Source: Vitellaria paradoxa
Taxonomy: Eukaryota > Streptophyta > Magnoliopsida > Ericales > Sapotaceae
NCBI GenBank assembly: GCA_019916065.1
Contig: CM034233.1
Span: 48,866,509-48,930,508 of the forward strand
Direction of reading: 5' to 3'
Length of the DNA stretch: 64,000 nt
Shown here: positions 33,823 through 43,978 of the stretch, piece after piece
Position numbering within the stretch: the first letter of the stretch is position 1
How the letters are laid out: each line of letters starts with the position of its first letter
The notes under the pieces: model-generated
The model's input: the letters and a program-made list of their open reading frames with translations, nothing else
Databases searched by the model: none
What the model was told of the DNA's origin: nothing
Program-made: the position numbers and the translations under genes

Positions 33823-34278
33823 AAATTGCACCCCTCGAGTAGAGGATATATTCTAGTAAAATTGGGACTAAAACATTTTGATAGTTACAGCACATAATTA
33901 TTTCATTTATTACGCTCAAGTGTATCAGGGAACAAGATTTGCATAATATATATGGAAGTCACTTCCTCATATGTTCCAAATCTTACATCTTTTTGCATTA
34001 AATGTTACCACTAACCACGACTATAGAGTCTATAAATAGTGGAAATGTAGTCAAGGTAAAGGGTCCTTCCTTCCTCTCTCTCTCTCTATATATATATACA
34101 CAAAATTATTATCAATACCGACAACTGACTTATATATCAAAGAGTCCTTAGTTGGAGACCACCTCCGACCACTTTATTTCATCATTTTCTTATATGTAGA
34201 TCTGCATCGGAGGGGGGATCTACAGGAACATGGGAGAGGGGGGTCTATAAAAAAAGGGGGCTAAAATTTCCTCGCACA
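33823..34278 (+). mobile_element. 3' LTR of the LARD-like element, right piece
   Basis: It resumes the LTR after the solo LTR. It contains a TATA box at 34031-34038, a CT microsatellite and ATATATATACACAAAA, which is the empty target site of the Athila-like insertion. It ends CTCGCACA and is followed by the TSD GAAAT. Confidence 0.88.
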
Positions 34279-34283
34279 GAAAT

Positions 34284-34904
34284 AAATGTTCACCCAAAGG
34301 ACACCTTATATAAAAGTAAATGTCATTTCAAGTATAAAAAGGCATAATTGTATCATGAAGTACAAAATGAATAACAAAATAGGAATTTAACATAAATCCA
34401 TGAAAGAATGATTCATAATTGAGAAAATCCAAGCCCAACGACCCAATTACTCTCAAGATCTCAAAAAACCAACTTTGCATACAAAGGATCCAATAGAATT
34501 TTATTTCCATCATAATGGAGCTGAGCTGTAAAAAGGTTTCTAAGAAATTTATAGGAAATTCAAAAAGTGTCTTTGGAATATCTGCTTGCCAACAACATTC
34601 TTTTAATGAATACTTTAACACTATATTCTTACTTCCCATTCTTTTTCCTTCAATGACCTAAATTATATTCAAGAGCCAATTTAAATATTTTAGAGGGTCA
34701 AAAAATTTTTATTTTCAAGATTTCATAAGTTATTCGATTGTGCAAAGTGTCCTTTGATATTCCTTTTTATCTCTTAGCAAATGAATGTAGAAATCCTAAC
34801 TATTCTTAGTATGATATTGCAAAATGTTAATGCTATTACTCATCAAAAGAATGTAGAAATCCTAACAATTGTTAGCATGATATCAGGAAATATCAATAAT
34901 GTGA
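34284..34904. other. Unique-looking AT-rich DNA with a 67-bp duplication
   Basis: No gene is visible. A segment of about 45 bp (AATGTAGAAATCCTAAC followed by TTCTTAGTATGATAT) occurs at about 34783-34828 and again at 34850-34895, a 67-bp period. This is old DNA that was continuous with 10700 before the LARD-like insertion and with 36551 before the solo LTR. Confidence 0.5.
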
Positions 34905-36545
34905 TGACTGCTCTCTAATTTGGTAGTGGCTCACTCTCAAGTATAAGAGGTCGGTTGAGTTTAGTCTAGGTAAGTCCTAGGTCACCTTCCATAGGGAGCA
35001 AGGGTGTGACTAAACCTTTGGAAAACTTGGTTTCGAAAACACTTGCAAAAATCTTAAAAAGAAAAGATGATAATCTTTTTGGAGTTTTCGAATAAGGAAT
35101 TAAGATGATGATTTGAAAATTGAAAACACCAATTAGATGAAAAATGAAAACACAAAGATGCAAACTTTAACAAACTACATAAATTGACCTTAAACAAACC
35201 ATGTGAATGGAAACACTTGGCCTTAACCTAATCCTGTAATATCCTCGAAGGGCTAAATTCGGATATGTAATTAACGCAACCTAATTCTTACACCTGTAAT
35301 ATTAGGTCGGAAGATTTAACAATTGAAAACCCTTTTTCGTAAGGAGATCGCTAATCTAGGGTTTTGAAATCAAATTCGAAATCACCGGGACATGGAATTA
35401 ACCTTCGATTTACACGATTATAACCAAAGTTCAACTTTATCACAGGTGATTCGTTTTCAAAAATTAATCTAGGATTACGATCCTTGCATCTTTATTCAAA
35501 AGATGATAAACAAATTTTAGTTCAAACTATCCGAATTCAACTCCTTCAATTTGATTACATTCCTAGGTTAAAACCAAGAAAAACCCTAGCCGAACATTGC
35601 GAAAGCATGAACAAAGCCTTTCGAAAAGAAAATCATCTTCGTCATGCAACAAAACACAAAAACGAAGTAGATCGAAAAGGTTTAGAGCGATTTTGAAAAC
35701 AAATCAATCACAAACAAAGACTACAAAATACTACGAAGCGAAAATAAAGAACAAAGTTATAGAAGATAATGAACCATCAATTAAAACAAAGTAACAAAAG
35801 TAACTTACAAGTTAATCTTAATGCGAAGATGAAACAAAGCTTGAACAACCTAAAGCGAAATCAAAACCTTAACCCTAATCTAAACTAAACTAAGAAAAGA
35901 GAAGAAGTGCGTAGGGTTTTTTTCCATCCCCATCAGAGATTTACCCTTTTTATATCTATACATAAATTGTGAGGGCATAAAGGTAAAATTACAACTAAAA
36001 TTTTATTCTGAACATATGCTGGAGAAGACATCATGGGCGCCCATGGTTGATGTGGGGTGCCCAAGGGTCCAAGTGTTTGATGAAGTCCTCAAAGAATGGT
36101 ATAAAAAGCAGTCAAAAACTCCCTCTCCGTGGGCGCCCACCTGATGAAGAGTGGGGCACCCAAGGGTCCTCAAGGGCGCCCAAGGGTCTAGGTGGGGCGC
36201 CTATGCTATGGTTCCTCCAACTGTTTGATGAAATGCCTCTTAGGCTTAACTTTCCCTTCAAAACCAGCTCTCTATGAGTGCCCACCTGATGAAGAGTAGG
36301 CCTCCCATCCTCAAGTGGGCCGCCATGGGTCTAGGTGGGGTGCCCATGGTCCTCTTCCTCAGCTTTGTTCTTCATCTCTTCAATTTTCTAGCTCATTTTT
36401 GCACCCATTTCCTCAAGTTTGAGCATGTAACCATGCAAAATCCCATAAGTGCATCAATATGCTTATTTTATAATAATAATGGCTAATAAAGGTCCAACTA
36501 ACAGTTAAATGAACATAGCAATTTAACATGGAATGCACCTAATCA
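34905..36545 (-). mobile_element. Solo LTR (family A), 1641 bp, TSD TGTGA
   Basis: It starts TGACTGCTCTCTAATTTGG and ends CACCTAATCA. TGTGA flanks both ends (34900-34904 and 36546-36550). It is strongly similar to 43979-45725 over its first 1.1 kb. A minus-strand TATA (TATAAAAAGG, 35945-35954) sets the orientation. GGGCGCCC palindromes at 36035, 36131 and 36174 lie upstream of that TATA. The structure resembles Athila/Tat-type LTRs. Confidence 0.9.
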
Positions 36546-36550
36546 TGTGA

Positions 36551-38880
36551 CTCAAACAAGCATGAAATGTACGCTTATATATTCATTTATATAGGATAAT
36601 TATCTCTATACAACCACGAATTATGCAATATTAGCAACTACTCATGTCCTCAACCAAGTCATTAGTACTCCCTAGTAATGTTCTATCAACTAAGTTTTAA
36701 TTAAATCAAAGTAAAAAAAAAAAACTATTCTCACAAAATTCACTTTCAAAGGAGAACAAACACACTTAGCATGTGTAGCAAGCCTTTTAATCCTTAGGTT
36801 ATCCCTAGAGGACGAGCCATAGTCTTGTGAGGGCTTTCATATGTAGGGGCGAATGAAGCCTTGGGCACCCTTAGACTGCAGCTTAAATAGTTTGGCCTAA
36901 AAATAATTTCTTTTACTTGAATTTTTGTTTTTCAAATTGAGCCCACCCTAAATTTTATAACCCAACCCATTTTGCCTTAATATCTTTGTTCAGCCTAAAT
37001 TTTTATATCTCAACCCACTCTGTCTTCAAATCCTTTGTTCAGTTCAGGCGAATCTCAAATCCTGAGTCTGCCCACTTTCCATATATGATACCTACAAACA
37101 TCATCAAGTTAGAATTATAATGTCAATCAATCATTTGAAATTTCAAAAAAAAACTAGAATATGCATGGAAGAGTTCATCACATGGTTAGTGTGGGTTCAT
37201 TAATGCAAGGGTTGTTTATGGAAGCCTATGGTTAAGGAATGAACTAGCAAGTGACAAAAGAAGAGGAAGATAGTGTAGGAATAGAAGAATCTAACTAAAA
37301 AGGGAGACTATTTTGGTCATTAAGCTATTACGTACTTTGAGTTAGCTATGAATTTGTTCATTTACTAATTGGATGCTTCGGTGTTGCTCTTCTATTTAAA
37401 TTTAGACATTACTAACAAATTCCCCTATTTTTGACACTAATTGATGCAACAATGATAGATCGTCATATGACCTGGTGCATGGAGGAACTACCGCACCAAG
37501 TATTAATGATATCCACTAAGGTTGTATAGTACTTGACACTGGCTATTCTATTGGTTTGTTGATATTTCGCATATATATAGAGAATGCACAGAATTTTCCT
37601 TAAGATATTTATTTATTTGTTTGTTTGTTTAGTTTTTAGGGGAGGAGGGTTTGTTTGCATGGAAGGTGTATTTTGATGTCTTTTAAGTAATTGTTAGTGT
37701 TTTGATGTCTTTAATTGTTTCAGTTGAAATAGTGCTTGTTTTGATCAAATTAGTTTTGTAATTTGGTCAACATCTATTAGTTGGCTTTGTAAGTTACACT
37801 ATTTTATTATAAACAAGTATGAATGTAATTACGATATTCCTTTGTTACATGTAAAGATTATTAATAAAAACTCAAAAGCTGATGTCCTTCTTCCAAAAAA
37901 AAAAAAAAAGGTTAAAAAATTGTAACTCACCTTAAATAAATATATATGTTGTACATCAAACATCCCCAAATTACATAATAACTTGAAAAGATACAAATTA
38001 AGATTTCAAACTAATCAACAATGCACACCTTATACATGACAAAAACTAAGATTTAACTTCAAGTCTCACCAAGGTAAGTACTCCCAATGAATTCACTCCC
38101 AATAGAAGTAGTAACAAATTCATATATGGGTCTAAAAATGCATAAGAACCGCAAGAAAATTAAAATTCATCAAGTTCAAATTGGTATAGCTTCATGATTA
38201 AAATATTTAATGTACCCAAAAAATACATAATGTAACAGAAACAAATGAATTAAAACAAAAATATAAGATATGATTTGCCAAGGATCATCTAGTTTTGCAA
38301 GAATTTTAACTTTACTAGGGATTAATAATTAAACAAAATGGAGAATATGGAATTCAAAGCAAATTTTGGGGGCAAGTTACTTACCTTTCCATCAATTCAC
38401 AATCCAATTTTGAACTATTGAAGATTATTCAAATTGTATTCTTATGATTTTATTTCCTTTCCCCTTAATTTTTTTTTCCTATTTTTTGAATCTTTGATTT
38501 TTTTTCTTTCTTTCATTCATTCTCTACTTCAACCATGTACTTCTGATTAATTCGATGGAACTTGCACCTCCCAAGACATTAAAGGTAAATTCTCATATCT
38601 AGGTTATGGTGTAAATATTCAATTTTTGAGGTTTATATGTATAAATAACAATTTTTTAGGCTTCAAAGTGCGTCTTAAGGATAATTCTATGAAGAATATA
38701 GTTAAAAGGCTCAAAATAATAAAAGTTGGCCTAGAATCACTCCCAAAGTCCTAAAATTTAACATATCTCATTGCATACATCAACTAATAGCTCATATCAA
38801 AATAATGCAATCATTGTGTGGTGAAACACAGACAATCTGGAAGCAAGCTACTAGAATAATAGAAACAATGAAGTTATATT
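36551..38880. other. Old repeat debris, no gene
   Basis: 36640-36850 is a diverged copy of the Athila-like 3' non-coding region (compare 12655-12800: CTAGTAATG, TTAGCATGTG, CAAGCCTTTTAA, CCTTAGGTTAT, GGACGAG). 36845-37075 is a separate insert with an internal duplication (AACCCATTTTGCCTT / AACCCACTCTGTCTT), possibly a MITE. About 37530-37910 looks like the 3' end of a retroelement, ending in an A15 run. No coding frame is convincing. Confidence 0.5.
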
Positions 38881-38889
38881 AATAATGAT

Positions 38890-39145
38890 AATACTCATAA
38901 CACTATGTGATAAGGCCCAATAAAGTTGATTTGCCATACACTTGCACATCACTCCTTGATAAGGCTCAATATAGGAAATTTTCCATATACTTGCATATAT
39001 TCTCTTTGGCGACGCCTACCAAAGATAATTTTTCATATACCTATATATCACCATTAATGAGGCTAATAGAACTGAGATGCCATACACTTATAATTTAGCC
39101 CTTGATGAGGCCTAGTAGAGTTGATCTACTACTTGGACAAAAATA
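38890..39145. repeat. About 50-60 bp tandem repeat, five units
   Basis: Degenerate units recur: TGATAAGGCCCAATAAAGTTGAT, then a short spacer, CATACACTTGCACATCAC and a CCT link. The units start near 38909, 38957, 39008, 39054 and 39103. Confidence 0.7.
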
Positions 39146-39295
39146 ATGGCAAATGAATGGTGTACGCTATAACAATTTAAATTATAAAAAGCATAAAGTA
39201 TTGGTCGTACCGACAGAGAGAGGCATTATTGACTCACAATTCTTCTTTTCTTAATTAATGTGTGTCATACAATTGAAATTAAAGAAAAAATTGAT

Positions 39296-39877
39296 GGAGG
39301 GGTTGTGAAGGATCTACGCCTATGAGGGACTTTGCTTGCGAGAGAGTAAAGTAGAAAGCGAAGCAGAAAAGCAATATCTTTTGTTCTATATTACTTAGGT
39401 GAGAATAAATGATGTGCTATATATGAGATTCATTAATCTACCTAGTATAAGGCCTTTTCTGAGGTGCTTGTGTGGGCCTCAAAGAAAAAATCATGAGGGT
39501 TATAAAGCTCAAAGCGAACAATATTGTACTATGTAGATTATAGGTCATTACAAATTGTATCAGAGCTTGACCTAGTCAGAAGTGTAGGACCACGTGAGGA
39601 TGTGTGCCCTATTAGGGATGAGGATTGTAAGAGACTGTAAGGGACCTGGTCTTATGAGGGACTCTACCTACGGGAGAGTGAAACAGAGAAACAATGCATT
39701 ATTTGTTCTGCATCACTTAGGTATAGAATAGGAAGGTGCTATATATGAGAATTCAATAATCTACCTAGTATAAGGCTTTTTCTAGGGTGCCTGTGTGGGC
39801 CTCATAAAAACAAAATCGCGTGGGTTGCAAAGCCTAGAATGGACAACATTGTACTACATGTGTTGTGGGTCGTTACA
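39296..39877 (+). mobile_element. Tandem pair of LTR-like repeats with primer-binding sites
   Basis: About 250 bp at 39300-39552 is repeated at about 39628-39877 at roughly 80% identity by eye. Shared phrases are TATGAGGGACT, CACTTAGGT, TGCTATATATGAGA, AATCTACCTAGTATAAGGC and GTGTGGGCCTCA. The first copy ends GGTCATTACA, followed by TTGTATCAGAGC. The second ends GGTCGTTACA, followed by TAGTAACAGAGC and the chromovirus copy-2 leader. Each end therefore looks like an LTR end plus an initiator-Met-tRNA primer site. Only about 75 bp separates the units, as in a very short TRIM-like element. Confidence 0.65.
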
Positions 39878-39879
39878 GC

Positions 39880-39891
39880 TAGTAACAGAGC
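39880..39891 (+). promoter_or_regulatory. Primer-binding site, chromovirus copy 2
   Basis: TAGTAACAGAGC, a decayed TGGTATCAGAGC, is followed by CTAGGTTTAAAATACCTAGG, which matches the copy-1 leader at 2432-2451. Confidence 0.65.
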
Positions 39892-40054
39892 CTAGGTTTA
39901 AAATACCTAGGGGCAGTGAGTCTTTTACTTTTTAGTTGCTATGTGATTATATGATAATGTGTTTAATTGTGATATATGATATTGATTTTCTATTGGGCTT
40001 GGATCGTTAAGGCATTAACTTTGGTGTATTCTCTTAAGCCTTTTTTTTTAGAGT

Positions 40055-41180
40055 ATGCTACCACTTATAGCTTTAGGTGCCAGAGATAGAGGCAAGGTCG
40101 AGGCCAAGGGGTTCAGGCTAGATAGGGCCATGAAGCCTAGTTAATGATGTTCCAACTACTACGGAAGTATCATAGGAGCAGGGTTCTCACGTGGGGTTGG
40201 AGCAGAGGTTCCACTAGGTGTGCCGCGTGTGGTAGAAATGAAATCTGAAGCTCCAACTATGCCACAATTGGGAATAGTGGACCCACAAATATAGATGCAA
40301 CAAATAACTACAATATTTACTAGTGAATGTTGGCAAATTAGTTTACAGCTTTATATGAAGCCTCTCATTTATTTTAGTGCAGCAGACACTAAAAAAGTTG
40401 AGAAATTCTTGCATAAAAATGAATAGATATTTGAAGTAACACAACTTAATGATGATAAGACAAGAGTCTTACTTTTTGCATTTCAATTGGAGGAAATTGT
40501 AGCAGATTGGTGTAGTAAAAGAGTCCCGTGTAGCACCCACGCTTACTTGGGATACTTTCAAGGAGTGTTTTAGAGATTATTACTTCCTATAGTCTTTGAG
40601 ACATGCCAAACTCAACAAATTTTTGAATTTGACTCAAGAGTCGATATCTATGCTAGATTTTAGGCATAACATTACATCATTGGCCAAATATACTAAGGAC
40701 TTGGTGTCTATTGAACGTATTAAGTATAGACAATTTGAGAAGAGACTGAGGCCTAGTGATTGGATAGTGCTATTAAGACTTAATAAATATAAGGTTCTGA
40801 TTGATAAAGCAATAATTGTGGAGGAGAACTTGGCAGAGACCAGGGCGCAAAACAAGGTTAAACAAGGAAAGGCTCTACAATGAGACAACAAAAATAAGAA
40901 GAGATAGAGAAAAAAATTCACATGGGTATAGAGTTAGTAATTTCAATAAGGGAGTATAGTCCCAGCTCAATCAACAGCAGCAGAAGTTCCTGCATAAAGT
41001 CTATTATTTGCCATAATTACAGACAACCCAGACATCATCAGTTTCATTATCATTTAAAAAGTGTGCTAGTTAGATCTAAAAATAAGACTAATAGAAAAGT
41101 TTACTATACTCGTGGCCAGCTAGGCCATGCTTAGACGTATTACCCACAGAGGCAATGAAGTGACAATAGTATGAGACCTA
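40055..41180 (+). pseudogene. Chromovirus Gag (copy 2), broken
   Basis: It parallels copy 1. The start region GVQRYRQGRGRG-type sequence near 40055-40130 is followed by the capsid core (VEKFLHKNE, FEVTQLNDDKTRVLLFAFQLEE) at 40390-40510. The next block is LNKFLNLTQESISMLDF to KYTKDLVSIERIKYRQFEKRLRP at 40596-40770. Zinc-knuckle-like sequence follows near 41000-41140 (CHNYRQPRHHQ; YYTRGQLGHA). Stops and frameshifts are frequent. This is the oldest-looking coding relic in the window along with copy 1. Confidence 0.75.
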
Positions 41181-41389
41181 CGCAGTCGGCTCAATTAGTA
41201 CGAAGTAACAAGCCAGCAGGGTCATAACCAGTGCAAACTCAGTTTCAGAGAGGTACTCAAGGTGGGCCACAATAGTAATAGATGGGTGTTCTAGGTGAGG
41301 TTTAGCAACATCAAAGGGCTCAGGGTGGACTCCAACAGGGTCAAAAGAGAAATAGGCCACCAACAGCATCGACTAAGGGGTGAGTTTTT

Positions 41390-43973
41390 ACTATAGCGCA
41401 GAATGATAGACGAGCAAAGCTAATAGTGACTAGAGATACCTTTCTTATTTATGGTACTAAATCCACAGTATTTGTTGACATTGGAGCATCCCACTTATTT
41501 ATTGCTATACCATTTATGCCTGCATTGAATTTATCTATGGATGAGTTTGTTCCACTATTACAAGTGAAAACACAGATTGGGAGTTATTCTTTGTAGAACC
41601 GAGTCTATAAGGTTTATAAGATCACTATTAGGGATGAGACATTAGCTCTTGAGCACATTTAGTATTTGATCTTATTATGTTAGACATGAGTAACTTTGAT
41701 GTGATTCTTGGCATAAATTAGTTGTCAGTCTATCAGGCAATGACAGACTATTCTAAGAGTTGAGTGACTCTATTTACTCGCAAGGGAGACCAGATATGAT
41801 TTTTTGGTGATCATAGTAGTCCTCTGAACTTGCCTTCTATTGATGGACAAGGACGAGTGGATTTATACAACCTATTTGCTTATATAGCCTTGGAGGATGA
41901 GGATGGTGGAAAAGGTGAGTTACTATGGGTAGTTTGTAAATTTTCAGAGGTGTTTTCAGATGACATATCTGGATTACTACCTTAGTGAGAGGTTGAATTT
42001 TGGATTGATCTAATTCATGGCATAGAACCAATTTCTATAACCCTATACTAGTTGACACCTATAGAGTTAGTGAAATTAAAATCCTAGATAAAGGAGTTGA
42101 GCTTTAAGAGATTTATCTGCCCTAGCACTTCATGTTGGGGTGCATTAGCATTGTTTGCTACTAAAGAGGATAGAACTCTTAGAATGTGCATAGATTATCA
42201 GAAGTTAAACTAGGTCATGATAAAAAATTGATATCCTTTAACAAAAACTGATGATATGTTCGATCAGCTAAAGAGTTCAATTATATTCTTAAAAATTAAT
42301 TTAAGATTCAGTTACTATTGGTTGAGGGTAAAGCAGGAGGACATTTTTAAGACAATATTTAGGGCTTGATATGGCCACTACGAGTTCTTGGTGATACCAG
42401 TTAGGTTAACCAAAGCTCCTGCCGTATTCATAGATTTGATGAACCAGGTATTTAGTAGATTTTTGGATAAGTTTATAGTCATGTAATTGATGATATTCTA
42501 GCTTATTCTTGGTCAAAGAAGGAACGTGAGAAGCATCTAAGACTTGTATTTTAGACCTTGAGGCACCATCGGCTTTATACTAAATTAAGCAAGTGTGAGT
42601 TCTAGTTTAGAGAGGTAAAACTCCCTAGGCGTACTTTTTTGGGTATAGAATAGCAGTTGATCTGTCTAAGGTTAAGGCAGTCATGGATTGGCTGAGACCA
42701 AGGATTGTTTTGTGATTCAAAGCTTCTTAGGTTTGGTAGAGTACTACTAAAGATTTATCTGTGACTTCTCGAGGTTAGTTAGATCAATGACTAGGATGAC
42801 TCAAAAAGAGGTCCAATTTGTCTGGTATAAGAACTGTGAGTGGTCTTTCTAGGAGCTAAATAAGAGATTAACCTCTACACTAAAGCTAGCTAGTGACCAA
42901 GAGTGAGGATTGGGTTATATAATTCATTATGACGTATCCAGAGAAGGTTTAAGTTGTGTGCTGATGTAAGGTGATAGAGTGGTAGCTTATAAGTCTAAAC
43001 AGTTGAAGACTTGTAAGCATAACTACCCGATACATCATCTAGAGTTGGCGGCAGTCATTTATGCTTTAAAAAGCTAGAGACACTACTTGCACGGTGAGAA
43101 TTTGAGGTGTTCTTTGATCACAAAAGCTTGAAATATCTCTTTACTCCAAAAGATCTAAACTTGAGGTGAAGTAGATGGATAGAGTTCATGGAGAATATGA
43201 TTTTGAATGCTAATATCATCTTGGTGAGGCAAATGTGATTACTGATGCACTCAACCAAAATACTCATGGTACTTTAATAGGTCATGCTGTGCAAATGTGG
43301 GAAATGATGAGAAGCCTTAGTGAGTTTGATTTAGCTATTCAGCTAATTCTGTTGAGACATGTGATTGGGACTTAGGAACCTCATGCTAAATCTAAGACTA
43401 TTGAAGTTAAGTTATTGAGTTCTAATGAGATGCTAAGATGGGTGATTGGTACTGATAATGGTCTAAGGTGTCTAGGGAGTCTTTATGTACCTAGTTCTAT
43501 TCAAGATGTGGTTCTAACGGAGTTTTATCATTCTAAATTTGTAGTATATCCCAGAGGTACAAAGATGTACCATGACCTGCGCCATTAGCTCTTTTGGGTG
43601 TGCGTGAAGAATAATGTAATAGTGCTTGTAAGTGTCTTACCTATCAACAAGTTAAGGCTAAGCATTAAAGGTCGACTAGTCTTTTATGGCCTTTACCAGT
43701 GCGAAATGAAAATGGGAAAAGATTATGATGGGCTTTATTTTTGGCTTGCTGAGATCTCTGAAGGCCTGACATTATTTGGGTGATAGTGGATAAGTTGACG
43801 AAGTCGACTCGCTTCTTACTAATTCAGTTGACTGCCTCTATAGATGTCTTAACTAAACTGTATGTTAAGAAAATTGTGAGGCTTCACGAAGCTCCTATAT
43901 CTATTGTCTTAGATCGAGACCTGTATATTACTTCTTGATTTTAGCAGAGTCTTCAGGTGGCCATGGGGACAGG
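41390..43973 (+). pseudogene. Chromovirus Pol (copy 2): protease, RT, RNase H, integrase N-part
   Basis: The protease holds VFVDIGASHLFIAIPF near 41470-41510. Reverse transcriptase follows (CWGALALFATKEDRTLRMCIDYQKLN near 42126-42210, KTDDMFDQLKSS, then the [19 protein letters not shown] segment). A frameshift lies at the catalytic block, where IDDILAYS is readable near 42490-42510. RNase H runs from DYSRDFS/SIWYKNCEWSF near 42830 to VITDALNQNTHG near 43230-43265. Integrase runs through the zinc domain (YHSKFVVYPRGTKMYHDL at 43530-43585) and the core to VAMGTGLL at 43955-43978. It is then interrupted by a solo LTR. Stops occur throughout. Confidence 0.8.
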
Positions 43974-43978
43974 GTTGC
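43974..43978. repeat. Left TSD of the solo LTR in integrase (GTTGC; right copy GTTGT)
   Basis: The right copy at 45726-45730 is GTTGT. Joining the flanks restores a continuous integrase frame across the site, so the left copy has one substitution. Confidence 0.75.

Larger units (their letters stand above)
10706..34278 (+). mobile_element. Large non-coding LTR retrotransposon (LARD-like), nested
   Basis: The LTRs share the start TGTGTGGCCAAAAAATATCC at 10706 and 30980, and the ends near 24907 (TTACACA) and 34278 (TCGCACA). Both copies are interrupted by later insertions, but the pieces reassemble collinearly into LTRs of roughly 510-540 bp. A TGGCGCC primer-binding site follows the 5' LTR (24909 onward). 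A polypurine tract (CAGAGTGGGGGCATAA) precedes the 3' LTR. GAAAT flanks the whole. The 6.07-kb interior (24908-30979) has no recognisable Gag or Pol and is largely tandem repeats. It must have been mobilised by another element's proteins. The unnested length would be about 7.1 kb. Confidence 0.85.

Noticed and set aside
43598..43783. Frame inside the integrase region as an independent gene
   Set aside because: It is an off-frame reading of the broken integrase zinc domain.
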